Positions 28,059-36,533 of a stretch of DNA of 64,000 nucleotides are shown here, one piece after another. The notes under the pieces are model-generated. The model was given only the letters and a program-made list of their open reading frames with translations, was not told the origin of the DNA and ran no database searches. Every line of letters starts with the position of its first letter. The stretch's first letter is position 1. The translations under genes were made by a program, and so were the position numbers. Origin of the DNA: Cupriavidus oxalaticus (GTDB lineage Bacteria; Pseudomonadota; Gammaproteobacteria; Burkholderiales; Burkholderiaceae); assembly GCF_004768545.1 (NCBI RefSeq), contig NZ_CP038635.1, positions 1 to 64,000 of the forward strand, read 5' to 3'.

Positions 28059-29114
28059 ATGCCGAACGCGACAGACAACACGATGCTTAACGAGCGATTC
28101 CGAGCGGGTCTTGCCCTTGCCGAGGGCCTGCACCGCCGGCAGGTAAGGAAAAGCTCGGATATCCCCTACTTCGGCCACCTGATGGTGGTGGCGGGCACGG
28201 TCCTGGAGCATGGTGGAGACGAGATCGAAGCCACCGCTGCGCTGCTACATGACGCGGTGGAGGACCAGGGTGGGAGGCCCACGCTGGCGCGAATCCAAGA
28301 AGCTTGCGGCGAAGAGGTTGCGCAAATTGTGGAAGGCTGTTCGGATAGCCTCGCGGCGGATGAAGGCCAGAAGGAAGACTGGAAAGTGCGCAAGCAACGC
28401 TACCTCGACCACCTCGCGCACGCATCCGCGTCCGTTCGGCTGGTGAGTGCCGCCGATAAGCTGCACAACGCCCGCTCGTTGATTCGCGATCTGCGCCAGA
28501 AAGGCGATTCCGTATGGGATCGATTCAACGCCGGCCGGGAGGACCAGTTGTGGTTCTACCGAGAATTCGTCAGGGCCCTCAGGCGGGCAGGAGTGACGCT
28601 CCAATTCGAAGCCCTGATTGAGGAGTTGGAGGACGCGGTCGCCGAACTGGAACTGCTTGCTGAGGGCGGTGGATTCGCTCATGCGCTGGCGATTTCGGCC
28701 CGCGTCCATGCCAATCAGCTCGATAAGGCCGGCGCGCCCTACGCCATGCACCCGATCCGCATGATGATGAGGCTGGACACCGATGAAGCACGCATTGCCG
28801 CGCTGCTGCACGACGTCATTGAGGATGTTCCAGGCTGGTCGGTTGAGCGCCTGCGTCGCGAGGGTTTCTCCGCCGACGTCATCTCTGCCATCGAGGCGCT
28901 CACAAAGCGGAAAGGAGAGGATTACGACGCGTTCATCCAGCGGGCTGCCGGGAACCCGATTGCGCGGCGCGTGAAGCAAATGGATCTGGAAGACAACCTG
29001 AACCTCCTGCGCCTGTCGTCACTGCGTGACGTGGACATTGAGCGGTTGAAGAAGTATCACCGGCACTGGCTTCAACTTGTGGGCGACTGCAGCCAGCAAA
29101 CCAAGGAAGACTAG
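28059..29114 (+). CDS. Tandem SpoT/MESH1-like HD-domain protein
   Basis: A 351-aa protein with two complete HD hydrolase domains of the (p)ppGpp-hydrolase type. Domain 1: His40, H64-D65, E68-D69 (LLHDAVED), D133 and N137 (SAADKLHNA). Domain 2: His231 (YAMHP), H251-D252, E255-D256 (LLHDVIED), D309 and N313 (KQMDLEDN). The five-part motif and the D-x3-N spacing match small alarmone hydrolases such as MESH1. No synthetase or TGS domain is present. The ATG at 28059 follows AAGGAGATC; an upstream extension to 27987 is unlikely. Probable role: hydrolysis of (p)ppGpp or a related pyrophosphorylated nucleotide (inference). A helical linker (EALIEELEDAVAELELLAEG) joins the domains. Confidence 0.82.
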   Translation: MPNATDNTMLNERFRAGLALAEGLHRRQVRKSSDIPYFGHLMVVAGTVLEHGGDEIEATAALLHDAVEDQGGRPTLARIQEACGEEVAQIVEGCSDSLAADEGQKEDWKVRKQRYLDHLAHASASVRLVSAADKLHNARSLIRDLRQKGDSVWDRFNAGREDQLWFYREFVRALRRAGVTLQFEALIEELEDAVAELELLAEGGGFAHALAISARVHANQLDKAGAPYAMHPIRMMMRLDTDEARIAALLHDVIEDVPGWSVERLRREGFSADVISAIEALTKRKGEDYDAFIQRAAGNPIARRVKQMDLEDNLNLLRLSSLRDVDIERLKKYHRHWLQLVGDCSQQTKED

Positions 29115-29308
29115 CGAGGTGCGCACCAATCTGTTCACGACAGAATCCGTTTCCGCCTGCTTTTGCGAAAAATTTGAGGACCGGGTCTCGTATGCGATCC
29201 TCGACGCGTTCCTAGCACGCATGCCGGAAGCCCGTGTCGGCGGCACCAAGGAATGTTCCACTCCTAAATGAACTTGAACTACAGAGGCTCAACTTGAATG
29301 GAGATCCG

Positions 29309-30262
29309 ATGAAAAGAACATTTACGGAAGGCAAACTACCGCCATCGCGCCGCGTCTCCGTGGCATGGCCTCCCTTCGCGCGGAAGCTCGCAGGAGTCCT
29401 TCAAAAACTCAAGGAAGACCAGTACCTGATCTTGTCTGTGAAGCGGTCCAATCAGTACGTCCAGTTCGCCGCGCAAGGGTCATTTGGAATGCGGGCTGAA
29501 ACGACGAGTAGCAGCTATCTGGTTGAGCCGGAACAACTTAATGCGCGGCAGATTGCCGCCTTGCTCAACGCGGGTTGGCATGCCCCGACCGGAACCCCTG
29601 CCGAGTCCACGCCTGCCGACGACCCAGACGGGTCTCCAAATTTTTTTCTGGACTTTTCGGCACCCGTTTCCTTTGACGCGGTCGCGAATCTGGCGGTACG
29701 TACCCTAGCTGAAATTCTGCTGGTGCCTCATCCTGGATTTCTGGAATACGATGCCTTTGGCGAAGACGGGGAGGCGATTGAGTTGCCGGACTTGGGACTG
29801 AGGCGAGCAGTGCGCGCACGACCCGTCGATAATCGCGAAGGTCTGTCAATGAAACTGCAAGATATGGTGAGGGAGATAACTGGTATCAGCGAGCTGACGT
29901 TCGACAGTGATGGTGATCTCGAATTTCGCTCCGGTAGCGCCGTCGCCTTCGTTCGACTGATGGGTGACCCACCATACGTCTGCATTCACTCGCCGATCCT
30001 GAGAGATGTCGAGGAAGAGCCTGGCCTTTTAGCGCGACTGAACGACATGAATGCCGAGGAGCCGCTGCTTCGCTTCATTTTCAAAAAAGGGAAGATCTAC
30101 TGCATCGCCTACATCTCCGTAGCACCATTTGTGAAAGAACAGTTGTCCCGGGCCCTCGAACATTTCTGTACTGTCGTCGATGGAATCGACGGGCTGCTGC
30201 AGAAGGAGTTCGGGGGGCAGACTACATTTGTCGAGTCAATGCCCAGTGTAATGAAACATTGA
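29309..30262 (+). CDS. TY-Chap/YbjN-like chaperone-fold protein
   Basis: A 317-aa protein with two modules. The second (about residues 185-317) reads MVREITGISELTFDSDGDLE, AVAFVRLMGDPPYVCIHSPI, LLARLNDMNAEEPLLRF, then APFVKEQLSRALEHFCTVV and a final FGGQTTF. This is the pattern of T3SS-chaperone/YbjN-like (TY-Chap) domains. The first module (about 10-130) is a variant with LAGVLQKLKEDQYLILSVK and LNARQIAALLNAGWHAP. The start at 29309 has GGAGATCC upstream. TY-Chap proteins are predicted peptide-binding adaptors in conflict or secretion systems; the partner here is unknown. It follows the double-HD gene by 194 bases. Confidence 0.65.
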   Translation: MKRTFTEGKLPPSRRVSVAWPPFARKLAGVLQKLKEDQYLILSVKRSNQYVQFAAQGSFGMRAETTSSSYLVEPEQLNARQIAALLNAGWHAPTGTPAESTPADDPDGSPNFFLDFSAPVSFDAVANLAVRTLAEILLVPHPGFLEYDAFGEDGEAIELPDLGLRRAVRARPVDNREGLSMKLQDMVREITGISELTFDSDGDLEFRSGSAVAFVRLMGDPPYVCIHSPILRDVEEEPGLLARLNDMNAEEPLLRFIFKKGKIYCIAYISVAPFVKEQLSRALEHFCTVVDGIDGLLQKEFGGQTTFVESMPSVMKH

Positions 30263-30352
30263 GCTGACGAAGGCAATTAGGCTAACCAATTGGAGGAAGA
30301 TCGAAACGTGTCCGCGACGGCGTGGATGGAGCGTTCAGACTGAGGTATAGGC

Positions 30353-31360
30353 ATGACCTGGTTCAAACAGATTTTCGGTTTTGCGGAGATGGGCTATGCG
30401 GAAACGCAAAAGCGGTTTCGCATAGAGTCTGACATGCTCCATGCCGATACAGAGCCACCAAGAAGTTTTCAAGTAGGTACACTGACCACGCCCAGCGTGC
30501 GTGAACTGCGAACGCAAGTTGACGCACTTACGCCGCCAACCGAAACGCGTTTGACACTGCGCACCATCAGTGCCGACGCTTATGAACTCCATACCAGCCC
30601 CGAAGCCCATGGGGCACTGATCCAGGTGGCCAGTCAGTTCAATCTGCTGGAGATGCCGGGCCCCAGCACTACGCCGGAACATGGCGTCACCGATTATCAG
30701 TATGATCATACCCAGGGCCCAGCCTGTGCCAGAGCTTGTGCGCCTGCCACGGTATTTCGCAATTACCTGGTGCCCGTGAATGGCCAGAGCGGACAGACTC
30801 AGACGCGTCAGATCAATACCTTAAGGGACCTGGATCGCGCCATAAACATCCCAGGTATTCGAATGCAGAACGGCTATGCGATGCTCCAGGCTGAAGCCGT
30901 TCGGGCGATCGGCCAGCATATTCAAGGCCTCTGCGAGGCCGGGCGCGATGAGTTGCGCAAACAGTTGCGTATTGGTTTGCAAAGCAATACTGAAGTCACT
31001 GCGGATAATTCCCCACCTCGGCAACGCGTGACGCAAGCGTTCTGCTCGGCACTGCCCGTGGCCTATAACTGCGCGCCGCGTTCGGATTGGGCGCCATTTG
31101 CATCCCTGGTGCTCGAAGCCACGTATGAAGCGACCTTGTTGGCTGCAGTGCTCAACCACCGACACACTGGCAACCCGAGGGTCTATCTGACCATGGTAGG
31201 GGGAGGTGCTTTTGGCAACAAAACCCATTGGATCGTTCAAGCAATGCGGCGTGCATTGCTTGGGGTGCACCATCATCCCCTGGATGTTGCCGTGGTCTGT
31301 TATCGCCAGGTGTCGCAGGACCTAGTGGACTTGCTGGCTGAGATCAATGCGAGCATTTAA
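30353..31360 (+). CDS. Unknown protein with macrodomain-like Gly loop
   Basis: A 335-aa protein; family not firmly recognised. The C-terminal third has LVLEATYEATLLAAVLN, then VYLTMVGGGAFGN (277-289) followed by WIVQAMRRAL and LDVAVVCY. A beta strand, a Gly-rich loop and a following helix, with a later strand, resemble the nucleotide-binding loop of ADP-ribose macrodomains. The N-terminal half has mixed alpha/beta text (FQVGTLTTPSVRELRTQVDA). GAGG stands before the ATG. It lies 90 bases after the TY-Chap gene and is the last of the four-gene group. ADP-ribose or NAD-related activity is only a suggestion. Confidence 0.55.
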   Translation: MTWFKQIFGFAEMGYAETQKRFRIESDMLHADTEPPRSFQVGTLTTPSVRELRTQVDALTPPTETRLTLRTISADAYELHTSPEAHGALIQVASQFNLLEMPGPSTTPEHGVTDYQYDHTQGPACARACAPATVFRNYLVPVNGQSGQTQTRQINTLRDLDRAINIPGIRMQNGYAMLQAEAVRAIGQHIQGLCEAGRDELRKQLRIGLQSNTEVTADNSPPRQRVTQAFCSALPVAYNCAPRSDWAPFASLVLEATYEATLLAAVLNHRHTGNPRVYLTMVGGGAFGNKTHWIVQAMRRALLGVHHHPLDVAVVCYRQVSQDLVDLLAEINASI

Positions 31361-31387
31361 GACGCGGAAGCCATCAGAGGACCTGGG

Positions 31388-31560
31388 ACGAGGGCGACAA
31401 GCGGGTAGCAGGCAAACGCACAAAGTTCTTGGAAAGCTTGCTAGTGCTCAACACCAATTTTCCGCACGTAATCGTGACGAAATGGGATGATGAGGAGATC
31501 CGCAGGCGGGGTCTGCGCTTGCTGGATAAGGCATTGGGATTTGGGCGCACCCGTAACGCG
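31388..31560 (+). pseudogene. Possible C-terminal fossil of a DUF262/DUF1524-type nuclease
   Basis: In one open phase the text reads WDEGDKRVAGKRTKFLESLL, then LNTNFPHVIVTKWDDEEIRR and GLRLLDKALGF. The W-x3-EI-x2-R-x3-L-x3-AL pattern resembles the extreme end of GmrSD-like restriction proteins. It lacks a start and all catalytic parts. Low certainty. Confidence 0.3.
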
Positions 31561-31635
31561 CAAGAGGGGCAACGACCGAAGGCTGCAGGAGTACAGCCCT
31601 CGGTTGCGCATTCAAGCTTGAAGACTGAAATTCAG

Positions 31636-32763
31636 TTATTTCGTCAACTGCCGAACACCTTCGAAGAATTCATGTGCGGCGCGTCGAGCAGTGGCATGTT
31701 GGGCTTCGCTCATTGGCTCCAGTTTGACGCCATCCTGCCCAGACAAAAATAGCGGGCCGCCAACGTCGTCGTCGTAGGGCGATCCGTCCTCATGAATGGC
31801 GGCATAATCGTCCTTGGTCAAATCGACACCAAACAGCTTTGCGAGGTGCACCCATGTCCAGCATTGGTGTCGGTCTTCGCTGTCGTAGTGCTCTATCAAT
31901 TGGCGCATGGCATCCGTATCTCCACGCTTTGCGGCCTCCGTCAGCCACTTCCTGGCATCCTCTGGTCTCCCTATGCGCTCGGCGATGTCAGCAACCCAAG
32001 AGGGATCGGCGTTCACCGAGTCGGTCGCCTGCTCAAAGAATGCCGGGTCGTCAAAGCGATGGGCAAGTTCCAAGAGTGCCTCTCGGTGTCCCAGCTTCGC
32101 AGCCTCTCGAAGGTGCAGAGAGAATCTTTCATCCTGTGCCAGACGAGCCGCATGAGCGTCGGCCCACTCCTGTTCCACGCCGGTCAGAGCGCGTCCGTTT
32201 TGTGCTTGCATGTACCAGTAATCACTACCGACTCCCGGCGCATCGAATTCGTCTTCCGTTGAAGCGTGGATCAATGCCAATGCGTAGTGAGCGGCGGCAT
32301 GGCCTCTGCTCGCCGCAGCATTGAGCCCGTCGAGCATGAGGGGTGAGACCAATTCGTCAGAAGAGGACCACCACCTAACCTGGTTCCGATCACCCCGCTC
32401 ATTTTGGTCAGGCCACAAACCGTGCCCTGACTCCTCGCGCAGATAGGCGATCAAGTCATGGATCGTGACAAGCCCGAATTTGTGCTCAGTCATCAATGCC
32501 GGTAACACTCCGGCGACCTTTTTAGCGAGATCGATCTGGTAGCCGATCTCTAGGCAACGGATCCTGACGTGCTCGCCAAAATCGGCTGCACGGCGACTTG
32601 ATACCGACTGCTTGGTGAAAACAGCTTCTGCACAGAGGGCTGCGTAGGAGTTGAAGCCGAAGGCTGCGGCCAGCAGCTCGTAGATGTGGGCACGTTTGAA
32701 TTGCGTGCCGGTGTGAGCCTGGAGATGCTGCTGCGCTATGTATGCGAGTTCCTTGGTCGTCAT
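31636..32763 (-). CDS. Sel1-repeat protein
   Basis: A 375-aa protein. The N-terminal domain (TKELAYIAQQHLQAHTGTQF, AHIYELLAAAFGFNSYAALC) is a helical module seen in several proteobacterial Sel1 proteins. It is followed by Sel1-like repeats: AASRGHAAAHYALALIHA, LREAAKLGHREALLELAHRF, DARKWLTEAAKRGDTDAMR, and LTKDDYAA near the end. Sel1 repeats are protein-interaction scaffolds. The start at 32763 has GAGGAAAGG upstream. It is convergent with the DUF1524-like fossil and is an isolated gene; partner unknown. Confidence 0.75.
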   Translation of the reverse strand: MTTKELAYIAQQHLQAHTGTQFKRAHIYELLAAAFGFNSYAALCAEAVFTKQSVSSRRAADFGEHVRIRCLEIGYQIDLAKKVAGVLPALMTEHKFGLVTIHDLIAYLREESGHGLWPDQNERGDRNQVRWWSSSDELVSPLMLDGLNAAASRGHAAAHYALALIHASTEDEFDAPGVGSDYWYMQAQNGRALTGVEQEWADAHAARLAQDERFSLHLREAAKLGHREALLELAHRFDDPAFFEQATDSVNADPSWVADIAERIGRPEDARKWLTEAAKRGDTDAMRQLIEHYDSEDRHQCWTWVHLAKLFGVDLTKDDYAAIHEDGSPYDDDVGGPLFLSGQDGVKLEPMSEAQHATARRAAHEFFEGVRQLTK

Positions 32764-33075
32764 CGTGAACCTTTCCTCAAACGCCACGCCGAATTCGGGT
32801 CAGGCGCACACGTTTAAGTCCCCGACGACGAGGCTCAAAGAGAGGTTTGCAATGACGGAAATAACGCCTGTTTTTACTCGTGTGCAAGTAAGGTGGGCAC
32901 CCGGTTCTTATTCTAGCCCTGAGGATGTGATTCGTCTACCCGTCCCACAGTGTGCTTGAATTGTCGCTGCCGCCGTGTCGCAGTAAGTAGTATTGCTCGG
33001 GCGACACAACGTCGGGAATCGATTCGATATCGCTCAACCGTAAAGTCGGACTCGCTGTTGCGAGTTCCGGCGGAG
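32764..33075. other. Intergenic, at most a mini-ORF
   Basis: About 310 bases between two minus-strand genes. A 35-codon plus-strand frame (32852-32959, MTEITPVFTRVQVRWAP) has AGAGG before its ATG but no other support. Otherwise nothing identifiable. Confidence 0.4.
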
Positions 33076-33957
33076 TTATTGGTCCAGTGAGACGGTTTGC
33101 ACAATTAACTCGAACTCTGCGAGTAGATCTGGATGTCGCTGGCGAAGGAAAGCAGACACCGACTCATTCTCGAGTAGCTTCGCCAGATAGCCCTTCGCCA
33201 GGACAAGGTTCAAGATATCTTGACCATAGGTCTGCTCAACGAGTTTGTATTGTCCCTGCAGGTTTGTCATCTCCCGCTCCATCTTCCCCATTTGCTCCTG
33301 CGTGACGCCGGTGAGCTTTCGTGGCTTTTTGCCATCAACCAGTAGGCTGGTTGGTGTTGCGACAAGCAACGCCTCGGCATACGCGATAGTGAGATTGTTA
33401 GCTGAAGCCATCAGCTCGACGCACTCGACTTGCCGGGTTGGCTTCATCTTCCTGATAGCGCGGACGAGCTCTGGGGAAAACTGACGATCCTTAAGCAGGT
33501 CCGTCGCCTCTGGGCAGATTCCATTCAAGAGATTGGCCTTCTTCTGGATGTGGGTTATATCGACGCTGAGTGCCTTTGCCAGCCGCTCCGGGGAAACGCC
33601 GCGATCTATCGCTCGTCTCAGCATGAGGTGCTCTTGAATTGTCGACAGGCGATTGATGCGATTGTTGTATGTAAAGCTCTCATCGTCGGTGGCAACAAGG
33701 CAAGACGCCTCGACGAAACCTAGCTCCCGAAGGGCGATCAGTCGGATGTGGCCATCCAGTAGTACATGTTGACCAGACTGCTGGTCGGCCGGCGTGACTG
33801 AGAGAGGCTCTATCAGTCCGATTTCCTCTATCGAGGACTTGATCTGGTTGAACTTTCTCGAGGTGGCAATGCCTTCCGGAGCGCGCCGAGATGGCAGAAT
33901 GCAAGCCACCGGAACGCTCAATGGCTCAGGAATGAAGCCCAGCGTAACGCCGCTCAT
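33076..33957 (-). CDS. RepB-like ParB-family protein
   Basis: A 293-aa protein with an N-terminal ParB/sulfiredoxin-like nuclease fold (FNQIKSSIEEIGLIEPLSV, LLDGHIRLIALRELGF), a middle HTH region (SPERLAKALSVDITHIQKKA) and a C-terminal part of RepB type (HPDLLAEFELIVQTVSLDQ). The ATG at 33957 has CGGAGGT upstream and overlaps the preceding parB-like gene by four bases, so the pair is translationally coupled. True plasmid RepB works with RepA; no ParA/RepA ATPase is present here. It is the last gene of a recombinase-containing operon, so a role in DNA-site choice or regulation of recombination is more likely than partition. Confidence 0.8.
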   Translation of the reverse strand: MSGVTLGFIPEPLSVPVACILPSRRAPEGIATSRKFNQIKSSIEEIGLIEPLSVTPADQQSGQHVLLDGHIRLIALRELGFVEASCLVATDDESFTYNNRINRLSTIQEHLMLRRAIDRGVSPERLAKALSVDITHIQKKANLLNGICPEATDLLKDRQFSPELVRAIRKMKPTRQVECVELMASANNLTIAYAEALLVATPTSLLVDGKKPRKLTGVTQEQMGKMEREMTNLQGQYKLVEQTYGQDILNLVLAKGYLAKLLENESVSAFLRQRHPDLLAEFELIVQTVSLDQ

Positions 33958-34856
33958 CTCAATGCACCTCCGGGCCACACGCGTTCTGATAGGTACTTTG
34001 GAAGCGTTGCTAGATCTTCGGCGCGCAGAAGATTGATAAGGTTTTCATCGACGAATAGCTGTCGTAGGGCTCCCACCACGAACATCAGCCGTTGTTGCGC
34101 GAACTCAGCCTTGCGGACCATGGACTTTTGACGCTCCACCTCATTCTGATATGTGCGTATGAGACTGGACGAGGAGACGTCGCTTGCGTGCCGCGGCATT
34201 CTGCGGGAACTTTTCCTGCCGAGCGTCTGGCGACGCTCAATGATTCTACGAGCATCCATGAGTTGCTTGCCCCTCAGCTTGCCCGACTCGTAGGCTTCCT
34301 GGAGGGCAGCTTGAATCGCCTTGTCGTCATCGCCAGCACCTACAATGGCTAGCGCAGCGTTCAATGGAATGCTTCCTTTTTCGACGGCGACAAGCAAGCG
34401 CTCCTCGCCCTGCTGCAGTAGTGTCAGGATGCCCTGAATGTACTGTTGGGTGAGCCCCGTCTTTTCCGCGATGACCTTTGGTGTGTAGCCTCGCTCATGT
34501 AGCTGGCGAATGCCCCCTAGCAACTCCAGGGATCGACATTGACGGCGAGCGATGTTCTCAGTCAGGCTCATCAGAAAAGCATCCTCATCGCTAACATGCA
34601 CGACAAGGGCGGGAATAGTCGTTTCGCCGAGAGACCGGAAAGCTTTCAGGCGCCCCTCACCACAGACGAGCATGTATTTCTCGCCGCCGTCTGCCGCCAT
34701 GCGCGGGGTGACGGTGATCGGCTTCTTCAGGCCAATGGCTTTAATGTTTTCAACGATCTCGCCGAATACCTTTCCATTGCGTTCCCGCGTATTCAGGACT
34801 TCGACTCGATCGATTGGAATCATGCGAACCTCGGCTGGCTGACGCTTTTCGCTCAT
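33954..34856 (-). CDS. ParB-family DNA-binding protein
   Basis: A 300-aa protein with the ParB box: IVENIKAIGLKKPITVTPR, LVCGEGRLKAFRSLGE (the variant of GERRxRA), and the ParB/Spo0J element LTENIARRQCRSLE. An HTH follows (KVIAEKTGLTQQYIQGIL) and then a helical C-terminal region. ParB domains of this class can be CTP-binding DNA clamps. No ParA ATPase partner and no obvious parS sites were seen. It overlaps the serine recombinase gene upstream and the RepB-like gene downstream by four bases each, so all three proteins are made together. Confidence 0.85.
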   Translation of the reverse strand: MSEKRQPAEVRMIPIDRVEVLNTRERNGKVFGEIVENIKAIGLKKPITVTPRMAADGGEKYMLVCGEGRLKAFRSLGETTIPALVVHVSDEDAFLMSLTENIARRQCRSLELLGGIRQLHERGYTPKVIAEKTGLTQQYIQGILTLLQQGEERLLVAVEKGSIPLNAALAIVGAGDDDKAIQAALQEAYESGKLRGKQLMDARRIIERRQTLGRKSSRRMPRHASDVSSSSLIRTYQNEVERQKSMVRKAEFAQQRLMFVVGALRQLFVDENLINLLRAEDLATLPKYLSERVWPGGALR

Positions 34857-36418
34857 GCTGCTCTCCTGAGCTTCGAGCGAGTCGCCATGCCATAAAGGTA
34901 GTCAAGGTTGTCAAATCGGTAGCTTTCAAGTTCTGCTGGATTGCGTTCGGCTAGATTGATACGTGGCCTGCAGAAATCGAGGCGCGGGAGCAGGTAGTAG
35001 TCCAGTATCGACTTGTTCTCTGGGCCGAGGCGGACTGCGACAGTAATGTCGGGAGTTAGACTAGTGTCGAATCGTACCTTCCAGCGGTAATGGCCGGTCG
35101 CGGGCGATTGGCACCGAGCAAGGACGATCGAGGCATCAAACTCGCCATTGAGCATAAGCAAGTCCGTAGCTGGATCGCGGACTACGGTGCCGCCAAGTGC
35201 GGCTATTCTGCGCTCCGTCTCCGTGACAATCTCCGGGTGCAGGTGGCGTAGGAAGCGATTGGTTTCTACGTACCGGTAATCACGGTCGGGCGTGAAGCCA
35301 ACCGTCTGATAAGCACGGATGAGGCTTCCGAAGTGATAAACGTAGACTGACGTGGATGGCATGCCCTCCGTTTCATCGATGACTAGGCCAGACAGATAGC
35401 CGCGGCTTTTGTAAAGGGCACGCAGTCTGTCGATAAGCTCGCTATCGGAGTAGCGGCGAGCTCTTGCGCGCATAATGCCTTGAGCGGTGTAGAAGATGTC
35501 GCTTGGGACTATTGGTTCAAAGGCATGCTCCTTCCGAATCCACATATCGGGGGTGTTCGTGACCCGAATCTTCTTTAGCTTGAACGAGACGCGGTTGTAG
35601 ACGTTGTGGCCAATGTACTTTTCGTTCGTCAGAACCTCCCTTACTGTAGATCGACCCCAAGGACGACCGAGCTCTGTCTCGATTCGCATCGCGTTCAGGC
35701 GTGCAGCGATTTCATGCTCATTCAGTGACTCATCGATGAACCATGAGTACATGAGATTGACAGTGCGTACCTCACTTTCCGGGCCAGGCATCAAGATCAC
35801 GCGGTCAGTCTGAATGCTCTTGTGCTCGCCCCGTGCCAGCGGCCCTTTCATGACGCCGTGCTGGTCCACAAGTACCCGCCGCAGCCCATATCCAGCGGGC
35901 CCACCTTGGCGAAAACCCATCTCAATGAGGCGGCATTGTCCAGCGAATACCTTTGAAGAGAGTTCGCGACTGTACTCGCCGGCCATTGCACGCTTTACAC
36001 CCTTGACGATTGTGGAGACAGGAGAGCCGTCGTTCTCAAACTGCTCAGCGCAATAGGCGACCTGTAAGCCAGCCCTCCGGCAGATGTACTCGTAGTACGC
36101 GCTTTCGTCGGCGTCCTGAAAGCGGCCCCACCGGCTCACGTCGTAGACCAAAATTACCTGGAAATCTGCTGTGCCAGACTCGACGTCATGAATGAGATTT
36201 TGGAGCGCTTGCCTGCCGTCTATGCGTAAGCCGCTCTTTCCCTCGTCGGCATAGGTACGGACTATGCGAAGGCCACGCCGTTGAGCATATTCGCGGATCT
36301 TGTCGCGTTGATTCTCAGTCGAGTACTGCTGATGCTCAGTCGACATGCGGACATACTCGGCCGCTTGTACTTCGGCGCTCGATGGCGTTTCGCCATTGCG
36401 TTGATGGACTGTCAGCAT
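34853..36418 (-). CDS. Large serine recombinase
   Basis: A 521-aa site-specific recombinase. The N-terminal resolvase/invertase catalytic domain shows AEYVRMSTEHQQYSTENQRD with nucleophile Ser26, then ILVYDVSRWGRF. A recombinase domain follows (GGPAGYGLRRVLVD, NEHEIAARLNAMRI, VREVLTNEKYIGHNVYNRV). The C-terminal region lacks the long zinc-ribbon/coiled-coil of phage integrases and ends with an unfamiliar beta-rich part. It is the second gene of the operon and overlaps the parB-like gene. The element it moves is not identified; candidate attachment sites may lie in the 36984-37430 non-coding DNA. Confidence 0.9.
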   Translation of the reverse strand: MLTVHQRNGETPSSAEVQAAEYVRMSTEHQQYSTENQRDKIREYAQRRGLRIVRTYADEGKSGLRIDGRQALQNLIHDVESGTADFQVILVYDVSRWGRFQDADESAYYEYICRRAGLQVAYCAEQFENDGSPVSTIVKGVKRAMAGEYSRELSSKVFAGQCRLIEMGFRQGGPAGYGLRRVLVDQHGVMKGPLARGEHKSIQTDRVILMPGPESEVRTVNLMYSWFIDESLNEHEIAARLNAMRIETELGRPWGRSTVREVLTNEKYIGHNVYNRVSFKLKKIRVTNTPDMWIRKEHAFEPIVPSDIFYTAQGIMRARARRYSDSELIDRLRALYKSRGYLSGLVIDETEGMPSTSVYVYHFGSLIRAYQTVGFTPDRDYRYVETNRFLRHLHPEIVTETERRIAALGGTVVRDPATDLLMLNGEFDASIVLARCQSPATGHYRWKVRFDTSLTPDITVAVRLGPENKSILDYYLLPRLDFCRPRINLAERNPAELESYRFDNLDYLYGMATRSKLRRAA

Positions 36419-36533
36419 GATTTCGACTCACTGCCCAAAGTGCCGTGCCCATGCTCCGCCAGCCCCCAAGTTGGCGATCGTTGGGACGTGCACACCGTCA
36501 TTTTTAGCAGGTTCAAACGCCTGGCGGCACACG

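Noticed and set aside
33076..34856. Plasmid partition locus
   Set aside because: Two ParB-type proteins but no ParA/RepA ATPase, replication gene or visible parS cluster; the genes are coupled to a serine recombinase.
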